Of a DNA stretch of 23,772 nt, positions 14,978-23,105 are shown piece after piece; the stretch's first letter is position 1, and each line of letters opens with the position of its first letter. The stretch is from an uncultured Alphaproteobacteria bacterium (GTDB lineage: Bacteria > Pseudomonadota > Alphaproteobacteria > CAKMZR01): positions 1 through 23,772 of the forward strand of contig CAKMZR010000002.1 in the NCBI GenBank assembly GCA_929200455.1, in the 5' to 3' direction. The translations under genes and the position numbers were made by a program. The notes under the pieces were generated by a model. That model was not told where the DNA came from and made no database searches. It saw only the letters and a list, made by a program, of their open reading frames with translations.

Positions 14978-15337
14978 CTACAATTCCAATCCACTCTTAC
15001 GCGCACCTTCCGCAACCGCCTTCACCCGACCATGATACAAAAAACATCCCCGATCAAATACCACCTGCTTCACGCCCGCGTCCAAGGCCCTCTTACCCAC
15101 AAGCTCACCCACAACCATCGCAACCCCCACCTTGCCTCCCTCCTTCTTACCCTCACGAACCTCTCGCTCCAAAGAACTCGCAGACGCCAACGTACGACCC
15201 TCGCGATCGTCTATCACCTGGGCATACATCTCCTTCGAAGAACGGTGCACAGACAACCGTACACGACCATGCTTCTTCAAACTCTTCCTCACACGACGCT
15301 TCCGCCGTTCCTCCGACGTCATCCTCTTCAACATCAT
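14978..15337 (-). CDS. rplR: 50S ribosomal protein L18
   Basis: The 119-residue protein shows the L18 pattern: basic N-terminus, R-V-R-L-S-V-H-R-S-S-K-E-M-Y-A-Q-V-I-D-D, and near the C-terminus F-D-R-G-C-F-L-Y-H-G-R-V-K-A-V-A-E-G-A-R. It binds 5S rRNA together with L5 and L25. The start is the first of two adjacent ATGs at 15337, with GGAG 5 nt upstream; the second ATG would remove one residue. The Cys in D-R-G-C-F replaces the more common Gly. Confidence 0.95.
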   Translation of the reverse strand: MMLKRMTSEERRKRRVRKSLKKHGRVRLSVHRSSKEMYAQVIDDREGRTLASASSLEREVREGKKEGGKVGVAMVVGELVGKRALDAGVKQVVFDRGCFLYHGRVKAVAEGARKSGLEL

Positions 15338-15353
15338 TTCTTCTCCATATCAA

Positions 15354-15896
15354 TCACTTCTTCTTACCCTCTTTCAAAAGCAAGACCTCTCCACCATAAC
15401 GAATACCCTTGCCCTTATACGCATCCGGCACCCTCAATCTCCTAATATTACTCGCAAACTGACCCACTCGCTGCTTCGAGACCCCACGAACCACCAAAGA
15501 CGTACCCCGCTTGTCCTTCCCCTCCTCCACCTCAATGTCAGACGGAATCTCTACCTCCACATCATGGCTAAAACCCAACGAAAAAACCAACGTACGCCCC
15601 TTCATCAATACACGAAAACCAACGCCAGATATCTCCAAACGCTTTTCAAATCCTTTATCAACCCCCGTCACCGCATTGTCCAGCAAAGACCTCATCGTAC
15701 CCCACATCTGACGTGCACGCTTGCCATCGTTCACCGGCTTCACCAACAAAAAATCTCCCTCGTGCGTCACCGTCACAAGGCGATTCGTCATCACAGACTC
15801 CTCCGAACTCCCCTTCTTCACCCGTATACTCTCAGAACCCAACACTACCTCTACCCCACTCGGGATACTCACAGGCTTCAATCCTATTCGCGACAT
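15354..15896 (-). CDS. rplF: 50S ribosomal protein L6
   Basis: The 180-residue protein has the two L6 repeats: an N-terminal S-R-I-G-L-K-P-V-S-I-P-S-G-V, the central G-F-R-V, and a C-terminal V-G-Q-F-A-S-N-I-R-R-L-R-V-P-D-A-Y-K-G-K-G-I-R-Y that marks the family. It binds 23S rRNA near the sarcin-ricin loop and factor-binding site. Length and position between rpsH and rplR are standard. Confidence 0.97.
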   Translation of the reverse strand: MSRIGLKPVSIPSGVEVVLGSESIRVKKGSSEESVMTNRLVTVTHEGDFLLVKPVNDGKRARQMWGTMRSLLDNAVTGVDKGFEKRLEISGVGFRVLMKGRTLVFSLGFSHDVEVEIPSDIEVEEGKDKRGTSLVVRGVSKQRVGQFASNIRRLRVPDAYKGKGIRYGGEVLLLKEGKKK

Positions 15897-15916
15897 CTCT
15901 CTATCCTAATCCATAC

Positions 15917-16315
15917 TCAAAATACACTGCACAAGACTTCTCCGCCCACGTTCGCCGCTCGCGCCTCATGATCCGACATCACTCCACGCGAGGTAGACAA
16001 AATACTCACGCCAAGACCATTGTAAAACAACGGCATCGAACGTGCAGACGTGTACACACGTCGACCCGGCTTCGAAACTCGACGAATCTCCTTCACCACA
16101 GGCTCTCCCCCACTATAACGCAACTCCACCGTCAACTCACGAACCCCCGCGCGTAACTCCTCCTCCATGTAACCCTCAATATATCCCTCCCTCTTCAGCA
16201 CATCCAGAACATTCCTATGCAACTTCGCATCAGGAGCCTTCACACTCTTCGCCAATACCCTCTGTCCATTCCGTATCCGTGTCAACAAATCCGCTAGGGG
16301 ATCACTCATACTCAT
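15917..16315 (-). CDS. rpsH: 30S ribosomal protein S8
   Basis: The 132-residue protein begins near M-S-D-P-L-A-D-L-L-T-R-I-R-N-G and ends with the S8 C-terminal motif G-V-S-I-L-S-T-S-R-G-V-M-S-D-H-E-A. It binds the central domain of 16S rRNA; in E. coli it represses the spc operon, but I see no matching leader structure. The ATG at 16315 has GGAG 8 nt upstream; the ATG two codons later is an alternative. Confidence 0.97.
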   Translation of the reverse strand: MSMSDPLADLLTRIRNGQRVLAKSVKAPDAKLHRNVLDVLKREGYIEGYMEEELRAGVRELTVELRYSGGEPVVKEIRRVSKPGRRVYTSARSMPLFYNGLGVSILSTSRGVMSDHEARAANVGGEVLCSVF

Positions 16316-16330
16316 CGCTCTATCTCCAGA

Positions 16331-16636
16331 CTACCAACTCGCCTTAATCACTCCAGGCAACAAACCCGAAGACGCCATCTCCCTCAACGCTATCCTCGAC
16401 ATATAAAATCGACGATAAAATCCTCGTGGACGACCGCTCATAAGACAACGATTCCTCACCCGACATGGCGCACTGTTCTTCGCCATCTTGTTCAACCTCA
16501 TTCCCACTTCATGACGCTCTTCATCCGACAAATCTTTCCGATGAAACTTCTCTCGCAACGCATCTCGCTTCGCCTTCGTCCCCTCCGACATACGACGCCT
16601 ACGCTCGTTCTTCTCTACCGCACTCTTCTTCGCCAT
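16331..16636 (-). CDS. rpsN: 30S ribosomal protein S14 (zinc-independent long form)
   Basis: The 101-residue product is the long S14 form. It lacks the CxxC-CxxC zinc pattern of short S14 and has the conserved C-terminal half P-C-R-V-R-N-R-C-L-M-S-G-R-P-R-G-F-Y-R-R-F, ending in P-G-V-x-K-A-S-W. It sits in the 30S head. It starts M-A-K-K-S-A-V-E-K-N, as in other proteobacteria, and lies 16 bp after rplE. Confidence 0.97.
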   Translation of the reverse strand: MAKKSAVEKNERRRRMSEGTKAKRDALREKFHRKDLSDEERHEVGMRLNKMAKNSAPCRVRNRCLMSGRPRGFYRRFYMSRIALREMASSGLLPGVIKASW

Positions 16637-16652
16637 TCGCTTTCTCCTCTCT

Positions 16653-17210
16653 CTACCCGTTATTCATCACCAAGTTAAATCCTTCAAGCAACGTCTTCGC
16701 TTCCGCATCCGTCTTGCTCGTCGTACATATCACTATATCAAGACCCCTTATCGTATCAATCTTGTCGTAGTTCACCTCAGGAAAAACCGTCTGCTCCTTC
16801 AAACCAAGGGCATAGTTTCCACGTCCGTCAAAACTCTTGTCGTTCAATCCACGAAAATCCCTCACACGCGGCAACGCCACATGCACCAAACGTTCCAAAA
16901 ACTCATACATCCTCACACCACGCAAAGTCACCTTGCAACCTATCGACATACCCGTTCGCAACTTAAATGTCGCCACAGATACACGCGCCTTCGTCACCAC
17001 AGGCAACTGTCCCGCTATCGCCTTCATCTCATCAAAAGCAAACTGTAACCTCTTACGATCCGATACCGCTCCTCCCACACCCATGTTCAACACAACCTTC
17101 TCCAACCTCGGAACCTGCATCGGATTCTTATATCCATACGCCTCCATCAGCTTCGGCCGCACCTCTTCTTCATATCGCCTCCTAAAAAGAGGCTGCTCTT
17201 CTTTCAACAT
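16653..17210 (-). CDS. rplE: 50S ribosomal protein L5
   Basis: The 185-residue protein shows the L5 pattern: Y-G-Y-K-N-P-M-Q-V-P-R-L-E-K-V-V-L-N-M-G-V-G early, P-V-V-T-K-A-R in the middle, R-D-F-R-G-L-N-D-K-S-F-D-G-R-G-N-Y and F-P-E-V later. It binds 5S rRNA and contacts the P-site tRNA. Its ATG overlaps the last base of the rplX stop (TAATG), suggesting translational coupling. Confidence 0.97.
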   Translation of the reverse strand: MLKEEQPLFRRRYEEEVRPKLMEAYGYKNPMQVPRLEKVVLNMGVGGAVSDRKRLQFAFDEMKAIAGQLPVVTKARVSVATFKLRTGMSIGCKVTLRGVRMYEFLERLVHVALPRVRDFRGLNDKSFDGRGNYALGLKEQTVFPEVNYDKIDTIRGLDIVICTTSKTDAEAKTLLEGFNLVMNNG

Positions 17211-17554
17211 TAGCTCTTCTCCGCTCTCTTGTTCACCACTTTCGTCTCTATCACCTCGCCACTCCGCTTCGATACACGAACCTTCTTGCCCTCCACCACA
17301 GAAAATCCTACGCGTACAGGCTTGTTGTCCTTCGGATCAAGAACCGCTACATTCGACAAATCCACAGGATTCGGCTTCTTCACCCGACCCCCGGACGAAC
17401 CCGCACGCGGCTTCTCATGACGCGTCACCACGTTAATCCCCTCCACCAAAGCCTTGCCGTCTCGAGGAAATACACGCAAGACCTCACCCTGACGACCACG
17501 ATCCTTACCACTCAACACCTCAACCTTATCCCCTTTTCTTATCTTAGCTGCCAT
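17210..17554 (-). CDS. rplX: 50S ribosomal protein L24
   Basis: The 114-residue protein starts M-A-A-K-I-R-K-G-D-K-V-E-V-L-S-G-K-D-R-G, the KOW motif typical of L24, and contains V-E-G-I-N-V and P-V-D-L-S-N-V-A-V-L-D. It starts 23S rRNA folding during assembly. I chose the ATG at 17554, one base after the rplN stop, with GGAGG 9 nt upstream. An in-frame start at 17575 would add seven residues unlike the family. Confidence 0.95.
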   Translation of the reverse strand: MAAKIRKGDKVEVLSGKDRGRQGEVLRVFPRDGKALVEGINVVTRHEKPRAGSSGGRVKKPNPVDLSNVAVLDPKDNKPVRVGFSVVEGKKVRVSKRSGEVIETKVVNKRAEKS

Positions 17555-17555
17555 C

Positions 17556-17924
17556 TCAAAGTACCTCCGGTGCAAGTGATATGATCTTCATATAGCGTCG
17601 GGCCCGCAACTCTCTCACCACAGGACCAAAAACCCGAGTCCCTATCGGCTCCGAATTCTTATTCACAAGAACCGCCGCATTGTTGTCAAAACGTATCACA
17701 GAACCATCGTTCCGACGCACAGCTTGTGACGTCCTCACAACAACCGCACGCAATACCTCACCCTTACGCACACGACTCCGCGGATTCGCTTCCTTCACAG
17801 ATACCACAATCAAGTCTCCCACACGTGCATAACGACGCTTCGAACCCCCCAAAACCTTAATACACAAACCCCGACGTGCTCCGGAGTTATCCGCCACGTC
17901 CAATACAGTTTCCGCCTGTATCAT
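17556..17924 (-). CDS. rplN: 50S ribosomal protein L14
   Basis: The 122-residue length and the start M-I-Q-A-E-T-V-L-D-V-A-D-N-S-G-A-R are exact for L14, as are V-R-R-N-D-G-S-V-I-R-F-D-N-N-A-A-V-L and G-T-R-V-F-G-P-V. It lies at the subunit interface. Its ATG overlaps the rpsQ stop by 4 nt (ATGA). Confidence 0.98.
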   Translation of the reverse strand: MIQAETVLDVADNSGARRGLCIKVLGGSKRRYARVGDLIVVSVKEANPRSRVRKGEVLRAVVVRTSQAVRRNDGSVIRFDNNAAVLVNKNSEPIGTRVFGPVVRELRARRYMKIISLAPEVL

Positions 17925-18181
17925 GTCTCCGCTCTCGCTTCCTCACCCGATACGCCTTCACACAATTCCCAACGCTTAAGCTTAGACAACGGACGGCACT
18001 CCCTTATCGTCACCGTATCCCCCACCTTCCCCTTGTTCAACGGATCATGTGCATGAAACTTCGACGACTTCCTCACAAACTTACCATACACAGGATGACG
18101 ATAACGTCTCTCCACCACCACCACAATCGTCTGATCAGGCTTGTCCGACACTACCCTTCCCTGCATCAATCTTCTCGGCAT
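17921..18181 (-). CDS. rpsQ: 30S ribosomal protein S17
   Basis: The 86-residue protein has the S17 OB-fold pattern: M-Q-G-R-V-V-S-D-K-P-D-Q-T-I-V-V-V-V near the start, the region H-P-V-Y-G-K-F-V-R-K-S-S-K-F-H-A-H-D, then G-D-T-V-T-I-R-E-C-R-P-L-S-K. It is a primary 16S rRNA binder. It follows rpmC by 28 bp and overlaps the rplN start. Confidence 0.97.
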   Translation of the reverse strand: MPRRLMQGRVVSDKPDQTIVVVVERRYRHPVYGKFVRKSSKFHAHDPLNKGKVGDTVTIRECRPLSKLKRWELCEGVSGEEARAET

Positions 18182-18209
18182 CTTCCTATACTCCCGCTCT
18201 CTCTTCTTC

Positions 18210-18434
18210 CTACTTCTTCAATTCCTTCGAAACACGCACTCGCACCCGCGTCACCTGCTCCGTCTTCACTCTCGCTATCAAACGACGAACCTCTCGGACC
18301 CGAGACGTGTTCGTCAACTGGCCGTTCACCTTCTGAAAGCGAAGATTCAACTGCTCCTTACGATAGTCCAACAAACTCGTCTGCAATTCACTGTCGCTCA
18401 TCGCTCGAAAACGTACTACTTCCGCGTGACTCAT
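18210..18434 (-). CDS. rpmC: 50S ribosomal protein L29
   Basis: The 74-residue protein has the L29 two-helix motif: S-D-S-E-L-Q-T-S-L-L-D-Y-R-K-E-Q-L-N-L-R-F-Q, then G-Q-L-T-N-T-S-R-V-R-E-V-R-R-L-I-A-R-V-K-T. It sits near the peptide exit tunnel. The first 11 residues and the Val/Arg-rich end are slightly longer than usual. Its ATG overlaps the rplP stop (ATGA). Confidence 0.95.
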   Translation of the reverse strand: MSHAEVVRFRAMSDSELQTSLLDYRKEQLNLRFQKVNGQLTNTSRVREVRRLIARVKTEQVTRVRVRVSKELKK

Positions 18435-18856
18435 AACGAACCCTCCACACCCAAACGACTCACAACCTTACAACGCACAGGCAACTTCTCCTTGCCCAAC
18501 AGCAACGCCTCAGACGCCACGTCGTAACCCACACCCTCCATCTCAAAAAGTATACGACCCGCTCGCACGCGTGCCGCCCAAAACTCTACAGAACCCTTAC
18601 CCTTGCCCATCCTCACCTCCGTCGGCTTCTTACTCACCGGCACATCAGGAAATACACGAATCCACACCTTACCCTGACGACGCGTACGACGCACAATCGC
18701 ACGACGAGCCGCCTCGATCTGACGCGATGTCACACGATCAGACTCCAACGCCTTCAGTCCATACGAACCATAACACAAACTATAACCACTACGGGCTATG
18801 CCCTTAATTCGACCCTTGTGGGCCTTGCGATAACGCGGTCTCTTGGGAATTAACAC
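18431..18856 (-). CDS. rplP: 50S ribosomal protein L16
   Basis: The 141-residue protein begins M-L-I-P-K-R-P-R-Y-R-K-A-H-K-G-R-I, and carries V-R-M-G-K-G-K-G-S-V-E-F-W-A-A-R-V near 82-98, both diagnostic of L16. It contacts the A-site tRNA and peptidyl-transferase region. The start codon is GTG (18856). It lies 13 bp after rpsC and overlaps rpmC. Confidence 0.96.
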   Translation of the reverse strand: MLIPKRPRYRKAHKGRIKGIARSGYSLCYGSYGLKALESDRVTSRQIEAARRAIVRRTRRQGKVWIRVFPDVPVSKKPTEVRMGKGKGSVEFWAARVRAGRILFEMEGVGYDVASEALLLGKEKLPVRCKVVSRLGVEGSL

Positions 18857-18869
18857 CTTCTCTTCCTTT

Positions 18870-19562
18870 CTACGTCCTCAAAGATGACTCGCCCTGAAGG
18901 CTCAACCATCTCCTGTTTTGTGCCTGCGGATCGTGCTCCGTAATCTGACCACGGTACAACCACACCTTCACGCCACACACTCCATACGTCGTATGAGCTT
19001 CCGCCACTCCATAATCAATGTCAGAACGCAAAGTATGAAGCGGAATCTTTCCCTCATGCCCCCACTCAGAACGCGCAATGTCAATACCACCAAGACGACC
19101 AGAACAACACATCTTTATACCTTCTGCTCCCATCCTTCTCGCCATCTGAATCGCACGCTTAATCGCACGACGACACGCCACACGACGCTCCAACTGCTGG
19201 GCCACACTTTCCGCCACCAATGTCGCATCAATATCAGGCTTGCGAATCTCCACTATCTGAATGTTCACCTTCTTACCCGTCAAGCCATGAAGATGCGTGT
19301 TCAATGCCCCTATGTCTCCACCCTTCTTCCCAATAATCAAACCAGGACGTGCAGAGTGAATCATCACAATCACCTTGTCCGCCACTCGCTCTATGATCAC
19401 CTTCGACACATTCGCCGCCTTCAACTTCTTCTTCAAGTAGTCTCGAATACGCAAGTCTTCGTGCAAATTCTCTACGTACGTGCGTCCTTCCGAAAACCAC
19501 TGCGACTGCCACGTCTGATTAATGCCCAAACGCAAACCTATCGGATTAACCTTCTGTCCCAT
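18870..19562 (-). CDS. rpsC: 30S ribosomal protein S3
   Basis: The 230-residue protein starts M-G-Q-K-V-N-P-I-G-L-R-L-G-I, has the KH domain with R-P-G-L-I-I-G-K-K-G-G-D-I, and a C-terminal domain with G-R-L-G-G-I-D-I-A-R-S-E-W and Y-G-V-C-G-V-K-V-W. It lies at the mRNA entry channel. I chose the ATG at 19562, which overlaps the rplV stop by one base (TGATG); the preceding in-frame TTG would add only one residue. Confidence 0.97.
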   Translation of the reverse strand: MGQKVNPIGLRLGINQTWQSQWFSEGRTYVENLHEDLRIRDYLKKKLKAANVSKVIIERVADKVIVMIHSARPGLIIGKKGGDIGALNTHLHGLTGKKVNIQIVEIRKPDIDATLVAESVAQQLERRVACRRAIKRAIQMARRMGAEGIKMCCSGRLGGIDIARSEWGHEGKIPLHTLRSDIDYGVAEAHTTYGVCGVKVWLYRGQITEHDPQAQNRRWLSLQGESSLRT

Positions 19563-19915
19563 CAAACCATCTCCTCTTCTACTACCACCGTCACGCGAGA
19601 AAGCGGCTTCAATATCCTCGCCGAACGACCCCGTGCTCGAGCCCGCATCCGCTTCATCACAAACGATTTCCCCAAATCAACCCTCACCACACGCAAACGA
19701 TCAATATCCAACGAATGATTGTTCTCCGCATTCGCTATCGCCGACAACAAAGTCTTCTTCAAGACATCCGCACTCCGCCGACGCGAAAAATTCAAAAGCG
19801 ATACCGCCTGACCCGCTCGCTCTCCGCGAATCATATCCGCCACAAGACCAAACTTCTGTACAGAACCCCTCACACCCACCGTCGTCGCATATGCCTGATT
19901 TTCGCCTTTCTTCAT
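19562..19915 (-). CDS. rplV: 50S ribosomal protein L22
   Basis: The 117-residue product has the L22 pattern: V-R-G-S-V-Q-K-F-G-L-V-A-D-M-I-R-G near the start, A-D-V-L-K-K-T-L-L-S-A-I-A-N-A-E-N-N-H, and the basic tunnel loop M-K-R-M-R-A-R-A-R-G-R-S-A-R-I. The loop lines the peptide exit tunnel, where macrolides bind in other bacteria. It lies 11 bp after rpsS. Confidence 0.97.
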   Translation of the reverse strand: MKKGENQAYATTVGVRGSVQKFGLVADMIRGERAGQAVSLLNFSRRRSADVLKKTLLSAIANAENNHSLDIDRLRVVRVDLGKSFVMKRMRARARGRSARILKPLSRVTVVVEEEMV

Positions 19916-19926
19916 CCTCTTACTCC

Positions 19927-20211
19927 TTAACGTCCCTTCTTCCGAGCCTTCTTGTCCGCCGCATGACCGTAGTACGTCCGCGTCGGAGCAAACTCTCCAA
20001 ACTTATGCCCTATCATATCCTCACTCACCAGCACCGGTATGTGCTTCCGACCATTGTGAACCCCAAACGTCAAACCCACAAACTCAGGGACAACCGTCGA
20101 ACGACGAGACCACATCTTAATCACCTCCTTACGACCAGAAGCCTTCGCCGCTTCCGCCTTCTTATAAAGATAGTGATCCACAAAAGGACCTTTCCAAACA
20201 GAACGTGACAA
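19927..20211 (-). CDS. rpsS: 30S ribosomal protein S19
   Basis: The 94-residue protein starts S-R-S-V-W-K-G-P-F-V-D and contains W-S-R-R-S-T-V-V-P-E-F-V-G-L-T-F-G-V-H-N-G-R-K and G-H-K-F-G-E-F-A-P-T-R-T-Y-Y-G-H, all diagnostic of S19. It sits in the 30S head. The start codon is TTG at 20211, with AAGGA and a GAGGAG further upstream; a TTG start for an essential, highly expressed gene is uncommon. Confidence 0.96.
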   Translation of the reverse strand: MSRSVWKGPFVDHYLYKKAEAAKASGRKEVIKMWSRRSTVVPEFVGLTFGVHNGRKHIPVLVSEDMIGHKFGEFAPTRTYYGHAADKKARKKGR

Positions 20212-20226
20212 CTTTCCTTACTCCTC

Positions 20227-21072
20227 TTAACGACTCGAACCACGACGACGCATGCCGCGACGCCTCACTATAAACTTATCCGTAGACTTCCGACTCCGAG
20301 TCCTCTTGCCCTTCGTCGGAACACCCTGAGGCGATACCGGGTGACGACCTCCAGAGGTCTTACCCTCTCCACCCCCATGCGGGTGATCCACAGGGTTCAT
20401 CGCCACACCACGGACACTCGGACGAAAGCCCATCCAACGACGACGACCCGCCTTACCCAACTTCACATTCTTCTGATCCGGATTCGATACCGCTCCCACC
20501 GTACCGAAACACTTCCCCAAAATACGTCGCAACTCACCAGACATCAGCTTCACCAATACATAACCATGATCACGACCCACAATCTGTGCAGAACTTCCCG
20601 CACTCCGTGACAACTCTCCACCCTTGCCAGGCTTCAGCTCCACATTGTGAATGATCGTACCCACAGGCATGTTCATCATCTCCATCGCATTCCCCACAAC
20701 AGGCTCAACCTTCGAACCCGATACCACCTTGTCCCCCACAGACAAACGCTGTGGTGCAATAATATAACGCTTCTCACCGTCCGTGTAACCGATCAACGCA
20801 ATAAAAGCCGTCCTGTTCGGATCATACTCAATACGCTCCACCTCGCCCTCAATCCCATGCTTGTCACGGCAAAAATCTATCACACGATAACTACGCTTAT
20901 GTCCCCCTCCACGGTGACGAACCGTCACGCGACCATCGCTGTTCCTACCCCCAGTACTCTTCAATCCCACCGTCAAAGGCTTATATGGATCTCCCTTGTA
21001 CAGATCTCGACGATCCACAAGTATCAATCCCCTCTGACCCGGCGTTACCGGTTTGTATGCTTTAAGTGCCAT
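20227..21072 (-). CDS. rplB: 50S ribosomal protein L2
   Basis: The 281-residue protein is full-length L2. It begins M-A-L-K-A-Y-K-P-V-T-P-G-Q-R, has R-H-R-G-G-G-H-K-R-S-Y-R and near the C-terminus M-N-P-V-D-H-P-H-G-G-G-E-G, including the conserved His important for peptidyl-transferase assembly. The C-terminus is strongly basic. It lies between rplW and rpsS with 15-17 bp gaps. Confidence 0.98.
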   Translation of the reverse strand: MALKAYKPVTPGQRGLILVDRRDLYKGDPYKPLTVGLKSTGGRNSDGRVTVRHRGGGHKRSYRVIDFCRDKHGIEGEVERIEYDPNRTAFIALIGYTDGEKRYIIAPQRLSVGDKVVSGSKVEPVVGNAMEMMNMPVGTIIHNVELKPGKGGELSRSAGSSAQIVGRDHGYVLVKLMSGELRRILGKCFGTVGAVSNPDQKNVKLGKAGRRRWMGFRPSVRGVAMNPVDHPHGGGEGKTSGGRHPVSPQGVPTKGKRTRSRKSTDKFIVRRRGMRRRGSSR

Positions 21073-21089
21073 CTCTTCTTTCCTTATTC

Positions 21090-21407
21090 CTACAACCCGC
21101 GACCCACATCTATCGTGTGACCCTCTGCCAAGCGAATCACCGCCTTCTTCATGTCAGACTGACGTCCCCACTTGCCACGAAATCTCTTCCTCTTGCCCTT
21201 CAAAACAGACGTGTTCACACCCTCCACCTTCACCTCAAACAACATCTCTACAGCCTGCTTAATCTCAGGCTTCGTCGCATCCATCGACACACGCAATACC
21301 ACATGTCCATACTGATTCCCCATCGTCGACTTCTCCGTCACCACAGGTGCGCGAATCACTTCAAAAGCACGCTCGCGTCCTATCTTACCCATACGCTTGT
21401 TCATCAT
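21090..21407 (-). CDS. rplW: 50S ribosomal protein L23
   Basis: The 105-residue protein has the L23 pattern: I-R-A-P-V-V-T-E-K-S-T, then V-S-M-D-A-T-K-P-E-I-K-Q-A-V-E-M-L-F-E-V-K-V-E-G-V-N-T, and a basic K-G-K-R-K-R-F-R-G-K-W-G-R. It lies at the exit tunnel and is the docking site for trigger factor and SRP. The ATG at 21407 overlaps the rplD stop (ATGA); ATGs two and six codons in are alternatives. Confidence 0.96.
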   Translation of the reverse strand: MMNKRMGKIGRERAFEVIRAPVVTEKSTMGNQYGHVVLRVSMDATKPEIKQAVEMLFEVKVEGVNTSVLKGKRKRFRGKWGRQSDMKKAVIRLAEGHTIDVGRGL

Positions 21408-22024
21408 GACAACCTCGCTTCCAACGCCTCAATTCCCCGACAACTCACCACCAGCTTCTCTCTCCTCAAAATGTCATACACATTCGCACCCATCGCCGCC
21501 ACCACATGACGCTTCGGCAAATTCGACAAAGCACGCTCAAAACCTGCGTCCACCTCGCCCCCGTCCACAAACAATGCGTTCTCTATACCCAATCCTTTAA
21601 GATATTTCTCCAAAACCTTCGTCTTCACATCTTCCAACGAAAAATTATCCAACACCACCAACTGACCTTGCGCAAACCTATCCGACATCGCAGAACATAA
21701 CGCCTGACGACGCACCTTCTTCTGCAAAGATATACTGTGATCTCGCGGCGTCGGACCAAAAGAACGGCCGCCTCCACGGAACAAATTCGCCCGAGCAGAA
21801 CCGTGGCGGGCGCGACCAGAACCTTTCTGACGGTAAAGCTTCGCTCCCGTACGTGCTATCTCTCCCCGATTCTTCACCTTGTGCGTACCCGCACGACGCT
21901 TCAACAATTGATAACGAACCGTGCGTGCCATCAAATCACTACGCACCTCCGCTCCAAATATCAACGCATTCAAATCTACCGTGCCCACCTTCTTACCCGT
22001 CCAATCAATCACATCCTGCTTCAT
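21404..22024 (-). CDS. rplD: 50S ribosomal protein L4
   Basis: The 206-residue protein has the L4 core with R-G-E-I-A-R-T-G-A-K-L-Y-R-Q-K-G-S-G-R-A-R-H-G-S and the R-G-G-G-R-S-F-G-P-T-P-R-D-H loop that reaches the exit tunnel. In E. coli L4 controls the S10 operon through its leader; I see no comparable leader structure in the 76 bp ahead of rpsJ. It starts 2 bp after rplC and overlaps rplW. Confidence 0.97.
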   Translation of the reverse strand: MKQDVIDWTGKKVGTVDLNALIFGAEVRSDLMARTVRYQLLKRRAGTHKVKNRGEIARTGAKLYRQKGSGRARHGSARANLFRGGGRSFGPTPRDHSISLQKKVRRQALCSAMSDRFAQGQLVVLDNFSLEDVKTKVLEKYLKGLGIENALFVDGGEVDAGFERALSNLPKRHVVAAMGANVYDILRREKLVVSCRGIEALEARLS

Positions 22025-22026
22025 CT

Positions 22027-22788
22027 CTATTCTCCCCCTTCCTTACGCGACTCTTGCTCTCGTGCTTCACCACCTCCCACATCCTCCCCCTTATCCAAAA
22101 CTTTCCCCTCCTCCAAAAGACCTCCAGGATACGGAGCCTCAGAAGGACGCGCCTTCTTCACCGAATCGCGAATCCACACTATGCCGCCCGCAGAACCAGG
22201 TACCGCTCCCTCCACATAAATCAACTGTCGCTCCTCGTCCGTCTTCACCACACGCAAACTCTGAATCGTCACACGCTTCGCTCCCATTTGTCCCGCCATC
22301 TTCTTACCCCGAAACACACGTCCCGGATCCTGATTCTGTCCCGTCGAACCATGCGAACGGTGCGATATAGAAACCCCATGAGTCGCGCGCAAACCACTAA
22401 AATTATGCCGCTTCATCGCTCCCGCAAAACCCTTCCCTATCGAAGTACCCGACACATCCACATGCTGACCCACCACATAATGACTCACTGACAAACGACT
22501 CCCCACCGGCAATACCGCATCCTCAGATACACGAAACTCCGCCAAATGCGCCTTCGGCTCAACCTTCTTGCTCCCAAAATATCCTCGCATCGCCTTGTTC
22601 ACCTTCTTCGGCTTCACACTGCCGCTGCCAAGCTGAACCGCCACATAACCGTCACGACCCTTCTCTCGCACATTCACAACCTGCACCTCCTCAAGACGAA
22701 GAACAGTCACACCCTTGTGACTCCCGTCATCCTCAAAAATACGACTCATGCCCAGCTTTCGGGCTATCAGGCCACAGCGACTCATCAT
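22027..22788 (-). CDS. rplC: 50S ribosomal protein L3
   Basis: The protein begins M-M-S-R-C-G-L-I-A-R-K-L-G-M-S-R-I-F and has the near-invariant T-S-I-G-K-G-F-A-G-A-M-K-R-H-N-F, H-G-S-T-G-Q-N-Q-D-P-G-R-V-F and G-K-K-M-A-G-Q-M-G segments. It includes the Gln methylated in E. coli L3 within G-Q-N-Q-D-P. About 35 residues past the core form a Glu/Gly-rich acidic tail. I chose the ATG at 22788 (253 residues). A GTG at 22800 overlapping the rpsJ stop, or the adjacent ATG at 22785, is also possible. Confidence 0.95.
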   Translation of the reverse strand: MMSRCGLIARKLGMSRIFEDDGSHKGVTVLRLEEVQVVNVREKGRDGYVAVQLGSGSVKPKKVNKAMRGYFGSKKVEPKAHLAEFRVSEDAVLPVGSRLSVSHYVVGQHVDVSGTSIGKGFAGAMKRHNFSGLRATHGVSISHRSHGSTGQNQDPGRVFRGKKMAGQMGAKRVTIQSLRVVKTDEERQLIYVEGAVPGSAGGIVWIRDSVKKARPSEAPYPGGLLEEGKVLDKGEDVGGGEAREQESRKEGGE

Positions 22789-22796
22789 TTCCACTT

Positions 22797-23105
22797 TCAC
22801 AACTTAATCTCTACACTCACACCAGCCGCCAAATCTAGCTTCATCAAAGAATCCACCGTCTGAGGCGTAGGCGAAACCACATCCAATAAACGATAATGAG
22901 TCCGAATCTCAAACTGCTCTCGACTCTTCTTGTCTATATGGGGCGAACGGTTCACCGTAAAACGTTCAATCCGATTCGGCAAAGGAATAGGTCCACGTAC
23001 GTCAGCACCCGTCCGACGCGCCGCCTTCACTATCTCCTCCACCGAATTGTCAAGCATACGATAATCATACGACTTCAATCTTATCCGTATCTTCTCGTTC
23101 AACAT
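22797..23105 (-). CDS. rpsJ: 30S ribosomal protein S10
   Basis: The 102-residue protein shows I-R-I-R-L-K-S-Y-D-Y-R-M-L-D at the start, G-P-I-P-L-P-N-R-I-E-R-F-T-V-N-R-S-P-H-I-D-K-K-S-R-E-Q-F-E-I-R-T-H-R-like segments and a final P-x-x-V-E-I-K-L, diagnostic of S10 (NusE). Besides its 30S role it is part of antitermination complexes. It follows tuf by 76 bp; GGAG lies upstream of the ATG. No strong promoter or hairpin is visible in that gap. Confidence 0.97.
   Translation of the reverse strand: MLNEKIRIRLKSYDYRMLDNSVEEIVKAARRTGADVRGPIPLPNRIERFTVNRSPHIDKKSREQFEIRTHYRLLDVVSPTPQTVDSLMKLDLAAGVSVEIKL

Noticed and set aside
17725..17739. Second CRP-like palindrome TGTGA-N5-TCACA
   Set aside because: It has a 5 bp rather than 6 bp spacer and lies inside the rplN coding sequence, far from any start; a chance occurrence is likely.
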